Part shown: piece after piece, positions 32,520 to 41,356 of the stretch
How the letters are laid out: the number at the start of each line of letters is the position of its first letter
Position numbering within the stretch: position 1 is the first letter of the stretch
From: Saccharomycopsis fibuligera x Saccharomycopsis cf. fibuligera
Lineage: Eukaryota; Ascomycota; Saccharomycetes; Ascoideales; Saccharomycopsidaceae
DNA: 64,000 nt
Direction: 5' to 3'
Assembly: GCA_001936135.1 (NCBI GenBank)
Contig: CP012822.1
Location: 310,001 to 374,000 of the forward strand
Translations under genes and position numbers: made by a program
Notes under the pieces: model-generated
Databases searched by the model: none
Told to the model about the DNA's origin: nothing
The model's input: the letters and a program-made list of their open reading frames with translations, nothing else

Positions 32520-32895
32520 TTTTTTTACCTCAAGCATTCAGACAACCAGTATGAGTAGAGAGAGTGCCGACAACAAAGTATCGCGCACCCCTATGCCGCA
32601 TGGATGACGCGCAACCAATTGTGAATGGTTTGTAATTCTAACATAGCCAACAGTTTTTGGGTCACACCGACACCAATAACACAGTGAGGAACATTGTGTT
32701 CAACAACAATACCAGCAAATACACTGAGGTGATACGGACCAACATTGAACTCTAAAACAACGATAGCGGGACATAGTCTGAGGATACTCTCGCGTAAAAA
32801 GCATCGTTTTTGAGATTGATGAAAATATAAAGTTTTTACTTACAACTAGTGAATGCTCAACGCTAATATGTGTGTTTCAGTCTGAGTGCTATTTA
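32520..32895 (+). repeat. tRNA-Pro 3' flank, second copy, with old B-like LTR remnant
   Basis: It is colinear with 16487-16870. Its last part (ATGAAAATATAAAG, TTTCAGTCTGAGTGCTATTTAT) is a very old B-type LTR remnant, broken at 32896 by the B2 5' LTR. Confidence 0.8.
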
Positions 32896-33158
32896 TCGAC
32901 GAACGTTGAGTTCTAAACCAACAAACCTGAATACAGTTAAACAATATTAATTACTGAATAAGTTCCCGGATCTTTTCTCTTAGTGCATCAAGCACTTTTT
33001 TACGACTGTTAATCGCGAACCAACAACATGTATTATACTCAGTCTGATTACTATTTATACTGAGTCCAACCCAGCATTTCTATATATTTATTATTAGTTA
33101 GTTATATTTGAAGTATTAGCGTTTTACATCTGAATCCTGACATGTCACTATTCCTTCA
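32896..33158 (+). repeat. 5' LTR of element B2
   Basis: A diverged B LTR from TCGACGAACGTTGAG to GTCACTATTCCTTCA. It is followed by TGGAGCGAACTTTGCC, the decayed version of the B primer site TGGTGCGAACTCCGC. Confidence 0.82.
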
Positions 33159-33189
33159 TGGAGCGAACTTTGCCGCTAGCGTAAATTAC

Positions 33190-33459
33190 TTCCGGAATAC
33201 TGACATCTCAGGGTTCATGTTTTTTCAGGTAAAAGCATTGTATTTTAAATATTACTAACTAATACTAAATATACAAAAATATGGGTTTGGACCCTGTCTA
33301 AATATTGATTAGACTGAATACAAAACATGTTATTGATTCGCGATTAATAGTAGTAAATATGTGTATCTTCTACCAAGATAAAAGATTCTCGAAGTTATTC
33401 AGTAATAAATGTGGGTTAACTGTATTCAGTTTTGTTGGTCTAGAACTCAATGTTCGTCA
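33190..33459 (-). repeat. Solo LTR, B type, reverse, inserted in B2
   Basis: 270 bp, reverse B LTR (on the plus strand GGAATACTGACATCTCAGGG to TAGAACTCAATGTTCGTCA). The flanks ATTAC (33185-33189) and GTTAC (33460-33464) form a target duplication with one mismatch, at the gag position GTAAATTACG of B2. Confidence 0.87.
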
Positions 33460-35855
33460 GTTACGATATCCAGGGCGTCACCCCACCCACGATGCTTAAA
33501 GATATCAGAACACAGATGGATAGTTTAACCTTTAAAGACAAAGTCCAGTACTGCCGTCAATTGCAGTCTATGCTTATTATCTCAGATATGCCTGCCGTGG
33601 CCGAACGCATTGGACAGCCTTGCAACAACAACGACAAATTTCCAAAACTCACAGAGAATGAACAATGTGGGTCAACTCAATCCTTAAAGCAACTGTTGGT
33701 GGCTATAGTGACCTTCTTGACGAGGAACAACACGTTTGCAAAACCTTACTTAAAATCATGAAAGCTACCAAGTACCTCGTTGAACCACGCGAGATCATGA
33801 AACTAGTTATTAACATCCCTTATGCTGGTAATTATGATTTTGATCGATAAGTATGCCAAGGAAATCAGACTGTTAGAAGAAACGGCACGAAGAATCAACT
33901 ATCCTCTAAGTGACGAGTCGTTAACTGAACAAGTTCTTCAAGGACTCCGCGGTCCTATGACACAAGTTAGAACTGTGGTCAACATGATCTCAAGCAAAAG
34001 AAACTTGGACGATGTTTTGGACACGATGGAGAAACACTATCAAACTATGGTGGAAAGCAGAAGAGTTAAGTCACTTAAAAAAACTCCAAGGACAAATACA
34101 AGAAAAAGACATCAGAACCAAGGAAAAAGTACAAAATGACGAAGAATGCACTACCTGCTTGCAATCAAAAACAACAGCCGCATCAGCCATTCAGGGTAGT
34201 CGCGACAAACACAACGCAAAAATTCCATTCGTTACCATACACTCAGACGTGGTAGAAATAAAAGTAAAAAATAAATACCAAAAATTAGTAGTCACATTCA
34301 TAGACAATTACTCCAGATATGCTTGGTTATATCCAATCAAAAACAAGACAGGTGCAAATATCACAGACGCTTTTGAACAATTCCATGAGAAAATTATAAA
34401 ACAATATGACTGCAACATTAAAGCCTTACATATAGACAATGGGACAGAATATACCAGTAACATTTTCCAAGATTATCTAAACAAACACAACATTATCCAT
34501 ACCACTAGTACAGCATTCACCCTAACTAAAAATGGTTTACCTGAAAGATATAATGGAAAAATAATCAGAATGTTGAGATCACTCTACATTGATAGTGGTC
34601 TATCACCAGTGAAAACTTTAACTCTTGCACTCAATTATATCAATATCATCTATAACATCCCCTATAATCGCAAACTTAAAGCATCCCCATCAAGAACCTT
34701 GAAAGTCTATTTCAGTACAAACAACCTCTATAAACTGTACAGCAAGGAATTTGATCTTTACCTCAATATGAACATAGACAAACTACCAATATTTGGACAA
34801 GAAGTTGCAATATTAGACAGGTCTAACACTCTCAAGACCAAGGTCAAGACAATTACTGGTACATTCGTCGGCATTAGAAACAACCAAAAGTTATTCCTAG
34901 TTGACAACAAACTTATTGAGTCCAACAACTATAGATTCTTCCAATCTGGAGCTCCAATTAGTAAAGACAAAACTGCTGATATTACAATCAACACTGCTGA
35001 TGGTCCAGCCGATGACGATCCATTCGATGAGCTGATAGAAAATGGTGAATGGGGAATGTCTTTAGATTCAAATCAAGATAACATCATTATTGATTAACCA
35101 GTTGATAATGAGACCTAAGAATCTCAAGAAAGTGCTGTAGAAGAAAACACTACCGCTGATGAAGAAATTGAAATTGATATAAACAGCAAAGATATTCCAA
35201 CACTGGTAAAAAACAACTATGGCGATTTGGAGAACATTCAAGGTAAGGAATACGAGCTAGAAACTCATACAAACAACTTTATGCTATATGAGGATAACCC
35301 GGCACAACAATCCGATCACCAACATACAATTGACCCAACATTACTGGATACATCTGAATTCCAAACCGCTAACAAAACCACTAACAAAGATTTCCTCGCT
35401 GTCGATGATGAGAACAATGATTGTGAATATCAACGCAGAGTACCAGAAGGAGACGAGGAGGAAGATGATTATGACTTGACTGTGGATTATGAAATTGAGA
35501 CAAATAAAAAGATAGCCTACGCACCAAAGAAGGCAATCTTGATAAAAACGAGGTGGCCTTCAAAAAGGAAGAAGTTAACTCCACAGGACCATTTCCCTAT
35601 GGGCTGCAGAAAGAAAAATAACAAGAGCTCGCAACTGGAAAAGAGTGCCAACCGAAAAAAGAGCAAGACTCTGAGCAAGAACTGGTACCTGAAGAGAAGT
35701 TGAAAGATTATTAAGGTTTGCAACATTTATCCACAACAACCCACTTACCAAGAAGATCTACAATTGGCATGACGAACAATAATGAAAGCAAAAGAATTAG
35801 AAGCAAATCTCCTGCAGATAATTGAGAAAATGTGGTCGCAAAATCAACCCAAAGG
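33460..35855 (+). pseudogene. Element B2: gag and integrase, protease deleted, 3' part lost
   Basis: Gag is readable across frame changes: TPPTMLKDIRTQMDSL, WVNSILKATVGGYSDLL, YAKEIRLLEETARRI, LTEQVLQGLRGPM. At about 34080 gag (KSLKK) joins pol sequence that lies after the protease (RHQNQGKSTK / DIRTKEKVQNDEECTTC), removing the frameshift site, the protease and part of the pre-integrase. Integrase is intact in one frame from about 34090 to 35097: HSDVVEIKV, IDNGTEYT, NGLPERYNG. A TAA at 35095-35097 is shared with B1. A decayed acidic linker continues to about 35700. The RT/RNase H part is cut off by element C1 at 35856. Confidence 0.85.
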
Positions 35856-36297
35856 TGTTGAATTTCAAACATTCATTTTCCTTTGTCCCTTACCCTCTTC
35901 ACTTTCTGATCCTTTACCTTCTTTACTCCTTTTATTTTTCATCCATCGTCAGGGTAAACCCTTCACCCATGTGCATGGTATACCGTTCTGACGCATGTTG
36001 TTTGTTTACTTTTTCATGCCGTCTAGGTGCCCCGTCTAGGTCTCCGTCTAGACGCGGTGCCGATCCTTACTGCAGCATGAAAATTTTTTCTTTTTCATGC
36101 CACTCTTATCACGCCACTCCGTTTTCTGTTTTGCCACCTATTTTTCTTACTTAACTCGGGGCTTTCCCGCTTCTATCTTTTATCGTTCTCTACCTTTCTT
36201 ACTTCTTTACTGAACTCAGCTTAACCAACTTTACTTTCTTTATCTACTCTAATAAACCCTATATTTTTCTCTTCTACCTTACATCCTACTTTTTACA
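35856..36297 (+). repeat. 5' LTR of C1
   Basis: About 442 bp. It contains CGTCTAGGTGCCC-type repeats ending in the palindrome CGTCTAGACG (near 36027-36056) and a T-rich right half. Inner end TTTTTACA. Confidence 0.9.
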
Positions 36298-36312
36298 GAT
36301 TTACAGTCTGGC
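36298..36312 (+). other. Primer-binding site of C1, complementary to tRNA-Tyr anticodon arm
   Basis: GATTTACAGTCTGGC directly follows the LTR. Its complement GCCAGACTGTAAATC reads as positions 26-40 of a tRNA-Tyr(GUA): stem, U33, anticodon GTA, two A, start of the 3' stem. Saccharomyces tRNA-Tyr contains AGACTGTAAATCTT. Drosophila copia and Ty5 are primed by an initiator tRNA-Met half cut in the anticodon arm; here the same geometry would use tRNA-Tyr. The identical 15-mer is at 44798-44812 (reverse), 48922-48936 and 53817-53831. Confidence 0.75.
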
Positions 36313-36377
36313 TTAACATCAAAACAAAAAAAAAATTAAAAAAATCAAAAATCAAAAAATAAGATATTTTTTTTACC

Positions 36378-39300
36378 ATGTTCATCTTTGGAGACTTTGA
36401 TATTGCTGACGGTGCTTACAAAGCGAGACTTGATGGAATTACCAAGTTGAAGGTCAGGCCAATTACTCAATGGTTCCAGTACCCGTTATTAAGATCATTC
36501 CTTAGAAATAAGTTGAGAGTTATTATCAATGATGTCACTGCCATCGACGTTGAGAGTATGTTAGACTCCGAAGAGTTTGACTACTACCCACCAAAGCTTG
36601 GCGATGTTATCTATCAACTCATCCAGAAAAACGTGGACCCATTGTTATTGAAAAACTACGAACGATGCACCGAGGGCTTTGATTTGTTGAAGACCATCAA
36701 CGCAAAGTGCAAGACAATTGACTCTTTCTACATTGTCAAGATCTTCCACGACTTTGTCCATGAGGCCGTCCTTGCTAGAGACTGCGAAGCTATGGCAGAC
36801 TACTTGGAGATCTTCAAGTACTACTACAAGGATATCAACTTCTGCAATCTTGGCGGTATTCTTGGTTTCCACCTACTTGACAACAAGAGTCTTCATGTTG
36901 CTCTCAGCGAAAAGAACTTGCTTCGCGATGCTCGTGGGTTGCTTAACACTTCGTTTTATGATGCTATGGAAGCCTCCAATGATCTTGCTGCCAGAGACTT
37001 GGTCCAGATGGACACTTCCTCTCGTCCAAAGTTGCCACCCACCGAGGAGCTGGTTCAGTTGGCTGATGCGAAACTGAAAAAGAAACCTGTTTTCCTCATC
37101 AAGTGTTACAGCTGCGGCAAGCTTGGCCACTACAGCAAGGAGTGCTACAAAAACAAGCCCAGAAACCAGTCACACAAGGAACACAAGGAGCTTGTCAACC
37201 TTGTTGAAGTCCCACTTGGTGCTGAAGTCATTAACAACGGTGACGGTCAGATTGTCATTGACACGTCTACTGAGCTGCCTGAGTCAGGCGAAGAGACTCA
37301 CTTTGTTGAAGAGGTCTATCTCGCCGACGATGCTGCCGACAAACGTTTTGTTCTAGACTCGGGTGCTGGTATCAATGTTGTCAACGACGGAGCATTGTTG
37401 CTGGACAAGAAGGTCTCGAACGTCACTGTTCAAGGAATCAGCAGCACTACTAATTGTGTTATTGAAGGCACTGTTAGCATTGGAAACCTCAAGGTCGAAG
37501 ATGCAAAGCTTATTGAACAGGCTCCGAGAAACTTGCTTAGCTGCCACAAGTTAACTGAGAAGGACTATGAAATCCACTTAACCAAACACTGTGGATTGAT
37601 CTCCAGAGGCAATCAAGTGATTCAAGTTCCCAAGCATGGAAAATTTTGGGTTGTTGACCCCGCCACGGTTAAAACCGTTGTCAACTCTCCTGCTACGGAT
37701 TTGGTTTTGCTTGGTGACACAGACGGTGCCAAAGACATTATGCAATGCCACATTGCAAACGGACATGCCAAGTTTAAGCAGTTGAAAGCTATCATCAAAC
37801 ACATGGGCTTCACTGACCAAGAGATCAAGAACGTGTTGAAGACTTGCGAGACCTGCAACTCTGTTGTTCAAAAACGCTCTGGGAACTCCCACAGCAAGCC
37901 AGAAGACTTTGATATTGGGGAGATGATTCAAGCGGATGTGGTTGGCCCACATAACAATATCTATGGCTTGATTGTTTCTGACAGACGCTCCAGCTTTGCT
38001 GTCGTCAGGGTTTTGCGCTACAAGTCGGAGATCAGCTCCAAGACTATTGAATGCTTACAGTATATGAGCAATGTCTTACAACACCAAGGCAAGAAAATTG
38101 TCAAGTTCCGTGCCGATAACGAGTTTGATACTGTTTTGCTCAAGAAGTTTCTTGCTGGAGACCACCAAGGTCAGGACTACATTGAAGCCGAGTTCACTGC
38201 TCCTTACTCAAGCCACCAGAATGGTTCCTCTGAGCGTTTGAATCGCACAATCATCGAAAAAGTCAAACTTTTGATGATCAGCTCCGGTATCTCAAAAGAA
38301 TACTGGAATTTTTGCTTCAACCACGCTGTCTTCTTGCACAACTACTTGCCCAGAAACGGTGGTCCTTCGCCATACGAGGAATTTTCTGGCCGCTCAAAAA
38401 CCATGGGTACAACTGCGCCATTTGGCTGTCGCATCTTTGCGAAAAACTTTACTGCCGGGAACAAGATTATTGGAAAAGACTTCAAAGGTACTTTCTTGGG
38501 ATTCCACAAAACTACAAGCATTGCCTTCATCCTTGAAGACAGTACATACCGAATCTTGAGAAGCTCTGCGTTCAACTTTCTCCCTGATGTTTATCCGTTC
38601 AAGCAAGGTGAAAGGGAATCCTCTGTCACATACTCAGCTGGTGGCTCTGCTGGTTATTCAGGTTATTCAGGTTCCAGTGGTTCCCCTAGTTTACCTGTTG
38701 GTGAGGTCTCTATTCAAGGCCAAGACATGAATATTCAACAAGGTGCCGACAGCAGGGAAGAGGATGATGAGACAATTGTTGCAGAGTCGGACAACTCTAT
38801 GGTGGAGCATAGTGACTCAGAAGACCAGCAATCAGTTGCTACAGTTCCACAAACTCTGGCTGCCGTCAAAAGAGCCGCTGCTTCTAATTCTGAACTGAGT
38901 GATGATCCTATTTCCATCATCAACCGGAAGCCAACCAAGAAGCTTATGCTTGAGTTTGCCCCAAACACAGTTACTCCTATCACTAAGCACCAGGCCGCTT
39001 ACCAATCAATGGCCGAGAAAAATGTTAGCGCGGCTGATGCTAGAGAAGCTTTTGCTGACCATGGGAAGCAGTACTTGAACGACGTTGGCTCTATACCTAT
39101 CAGGTCTATTGAAGGCCCCAAAGCAGTTGAGGCAGGCCCTTCCAGGTTGTTTCTCACAGACGGAGAGCCAGACAGTGACAGTAGTGGTTATCTCAGTGAT
39201 GCGGAACATGCTTTTCTTGCTGTGGCCCGTACCAAGTATCTGATTCCAGAGAACTATCATCAGGTACTCAACTCAAGCGAGAAGGAGAGATGGATCGCTG

Positions 39301-40835
39301 CTATGGCCGAAGAGTTGTCTGCATTGGACAATCTCAATGTGTATGAGCTAGTCAAGGAGTCTCCAGGCATTCAATGTATTGCCTCCCGCTGGGTGTTTAC
39401 TGTTAAAGATGATCCAAGTGGCGAGCGCTTCAAGGCGCGTTTGGTCTGCAAAGGGTTCAGTCAAGAGAAAGGTGTCAACTTCCTCAACTCGTGGGCTCCC
39501 GTAATGAGCTTTGACACTATGCGAATCACATTTGCGCTTGCTGCTTTGAACAACTATGTCGTGTGCCAGATGGACACCTCTACTGCTTTTCTCTACGGTG
39601 ATATTGACTTCGATGTGTTTGTTAGACCACCTGCTGGTACGTCCACACCAAAAGGGCATTTGTGGAAATTGAAGAAGGGATTGTACGGATTGAAACAGTC
39701 GCCAAAGATCTGGTACGATACAATCTCCAAGGTTCTTGTTGCCGCCGGTTTGCAAGCCAGTGCTATAGACCCATGCTTGTTCAGAGGGAAGGATTGTCTT
39801 GTTGCTATTTATGTGGACGACTTGCTTATCTGTGGCAAGACCGACAAGATTGTTGATGACATCAAGGCTGCTCTTAATCTGAAGTTCAAGATGAAAGACT
39901 TGGGATTTCCTGAAATCTTCTTGGGTGTCACGGTCGAACAGCTCGCTAATGGATCAATCAAGCTCAGCATGCTAAACTTCATTGACAAGATTATGACGGA
40001 ACACGGTGTCACAAAGCTCGGCAAAGTGGAAACTCCAATGGTGAAAGGCTTTGATCCTTATGATGAGCACTCACCAGAATTGTCAGATGCGGAGCAAACA
40101 AAGTTTCGCTCCATTGTTGGTACATTACTCTACGTTGCCAACTCAGTTAGAAGCGACATTTCCTTCGCTATCAGTCTTCTCAGTCAGTTTGTTGTCAAAG
40201 CAAGGGCTACACACTTGAAAGCTGCTTATAGGGTGTTTCACTACCTCATTGAAACCAAAGACAAAGGTCTTGTCTACGGACCTGAGGCTGGTAATGTGGA
40301 TATCAAGGACTTTCGGTACTTGGACAAGTCAAAAACCGACGGTCTTGTCACTGATTATCCGCCTGAACAAGAGTACAAGATTACTGTCTTCAGCGACTCC
40401 GACTATGCTACCTCCAAGCTGGACAGAAAGCTGCAAAGTGGCCACTTGGTAATGATCAATAACCAAATTGTGTCATGGTCTAGCAGAAAGCAGAGCTGTG
40501 TTGCTTTCAGCAGTGCGGTATCAGAATACGTTGCCTTGAGCGATGCTGCCCGAACCGGTGTCTATGTTATGAATCTTCTCAATGAAATTGGCTTCCACTG
40601 CTCATACATCAACTGTGCCAGCGACAACCTTAGTGCGCTTACCCTCAGTGCACACAAAGCTCTACACCAAAAGACCAAACACATTGCTGTGAGATTCCAC
40701 TTCATCAGAACTTTGGTGGAACAGAAGGTCATCAAACTTAACTATGTTAACACCAAGGTTAACATGGCTGATATCCTCACTAAAGCCACCGACCGTACCA
40801 CTTTCACCACTTTATGCTCCCTTATTTTCAATTGA
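36378..40835 (+). CDS. C1 gag-pol polyprotein (single ORF, 1485 aa)
   Basis: ATG 36378 follows an A-rich leader (TTTACCATG). Gag comes first; CCHC zinc knuckle C243-C246-H251-C256 (CYSCGKLGHYSKEC). Protease D327-S-G (FVLDSGAGINVV). Integrase: HHCC (HIANGH, CETC), then D520 (QADVVGP), D580 (RADNEFD), E619 (NGSSERLN); the second spacing is 38 residues, longer than the usual 35, because of an inserted HQGQ segment. A Gly/Ser-rich and acidic linker (about 750-860) follows. RT: WVFTVKDDPSGERFKARLV, CQMDTSTAFLYGD, KKGLYGLKQSP, Y1145-V-D-D. RNase H: FSDSDYATSKLD, SEYVAL, DNLSAL; end VNMADILTKATD. No frameshift or stop lies between gag and pol, so the gag excess must come from another route than recoding. 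SAVSEY replaces the family's SAEAEY in RNase H; the glutamate usually aligned as catalytic is kept. Apparently functional. Confidence 0.93.
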   Translation: MFIFGDFDIADGAYKARLDGITKLKVRPITQWFQYPLLRSFLRNKLRVIINDVTAIDVESMLDSEEFDYYPPKLGDVIYQLIQKNVDPLLLKNYERCTEGFDLLKTINAKCKTIDSFYIVKIFHDFVHEAVLARDCEAMADYLEIFKYYYKDINFCNLGGILGFHLLDNKSLHVALSEKNLLRDARGLLNTSFYDAMEASNDLAARDLVQMDTSSRPKLPPTEELVQLADAKLKKKPVFLIKCYSCGKLGHYSKECYKNKPRNQSHKEHKELVNLVEVPLGAEVINNGDGQIVIDTSTELPESGEETHFVEEVYLADDAADKRFVLDSGAGINVVNDGALLLDKKVSNVTVQGISSTTNCVIEGTVSIGNLKVEDAKLIEQAPRNLLSCHKLTEKDYEIHLTKHCGLISRGNQVIQVPKHGKFWVVDPATVKTVVNSPATDLVLLGDTDGAKDIMQCHIANGHAKFKQLKAIIKHMGFTDQEIKNVLKTCETCNSVVQKRSGNSHSKPEDFDIGEMIQADVVGPHNNIYGLIVSDRRSSFAVVRVLRYKSEISSKTIECLQYMSNVLQHQGKKIVKFRADNEFDTVLLKKFLAGDHQGQDYIEAEFTAPYSSHQNGSSERLNRTIIEKVKLLMISSGISKEYWNFCFNHAVFLHNYLPRNGGPSPYEEFSGRSKTMGTTAPFGCRIFAKNFTAGNKIIGKDFKGTFLGFHKTTSIAFILEDSTYRILRSSAFNFLPDVYPFKQGERESSVTYSAGGSAGYSGYSGSSGSPSLPVGEVSIQGQDMNIQQGADSREEDDETIVAESDNSMVEHSDSEDQQSVATVPQTLAAVKRAAASNSELSDDPISIINRKPTKKLMLEFAPNTVTPITKHQAAYQSMAEKNVSAADAREAFADHGKQYLNDVGSIPIRSIEGPKAVEAGPSRLFLTDGEPDSDSSGYLSDAEHAFLAVARTKYLIPENYHQVLNSSEKERWIAAMAEELSALDNLNVYELVKESPGIQCIASRWVFTVKDDPSGERFKARLVCKGFSQEKGVNFLNSWAPVMSFDTMRITFALAALNNYVVCQMDTSTAFLYGDIDFDVFVRPPAGTSTPKGHLWKLKKGLYGLKQSPKIWYDTISKVLVAAGLQASAIDPCLFRGKDCLVAIYVDDLLICGKTDKIVDDIKAALNLKFKMKDLGFPEIFLGVTVEQLANGSIKLSMLNFIDKIMTEHGVTKLGKVETPMVKGFDPYDEHSPELSDAEQTKFRSIVGTLLYVANSVRSDISFAISLLSQFVVKARATHLKAAYRVFHYLIETKDKGLVYGPEAGNVDIKDFRYLDKSKTDGLVTDYPPEQEYKITVFSDSDYATSKLDRKLQSGHLVMINNQIVSWSSRKQSCVAFSSAVSEYVALSDAARTGVYVMNLLNEIGFHCSYINCASDNLSALTLSAHKALHQKTKHIAVRFHFIRTLVEQKVIKLNYVNTKVNMADILTKATDRTTFTTLCSLIFN

Positions 40836-40914
40836 TTGAACTTTATTTTCCTTTTCTTTGCTTCCCAGATTACTTTCTTTATTTTCCTTTATCATATTCA
40901 TGTTTGGGAGGGTG

Positions 40915-41356
40915 TGTTGAATTTCAAACATTCATTTTCCTTTGTCCCTTACCCTCTTCACTTTTTGATCCTTTACCTTCTTCACTCATTTTATTTTTTC
41001 ATCCATCGTCAGGGTAAACCCTTCACCCATGTGCATGATATACCGTTCTGACGCATGTTGTTTGTTTACTTTTTCATGCCGTCTAGGTGCCCCGTCTACG
41101 TGTCCGTCTAGACGCGGTGCCGATCCTTACTGCAGCATGAAAATTTTTCTTTTGCACGCCACTCTTATCACGCCACTCCGATTTCAGTTTTGCCACTTAT
41201 TTTTCCTACTTAACACGGAGCTTTCCCGCTTTTATCTTTTATCGTTCTCTACCTTTCTTACTTCTTTACCGAACTAAGCTTAACCAACTTTACTTTCTTT
41301 ATCTACTCTAATAAACCTTATATTTTTCTGTTCTACCTTACATCCTACTTTTTACC
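40915..41356 (+). repeat. 3' LTR of C1
   Basis: TGTTGAATTTC...CTACTTTTTAC, final base C in place of A. It is joined without spacer to GCAGCAACAAGAACC of inverted C2. Confidence 0.88.

Larger units (their letters stand above)
35856..41356 (+). mobile_element. Element C1: Ty1/copia retrotransposon with intact gag-pol
   Basis: 5' LTR 35856-36297 (TGTTGAATTTC...TTTTTACA), primer site 36298-36312, A-rich leader, one gag-pol ORF 36378-40835, purine tract GGGAGGGTG, 3' LTR 40915-41356. The left flank AAAGG and right neighbour GCAGC do not form a target duplication: on the right the LTR abuts the truncated pol of the inverted copy C2. So one end has been rearranged after insertion. C1 is the only C copy here with a full-length ORF. 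Confidence 0.92.

Noticed and set aside
40516-40530. C1 RNase H with SAVSEY instead of SAEAEY as a catalytic defect
   Set aside because: The glutamate aligned with the catalytic residue of RNase H (the E before Y) is retained.
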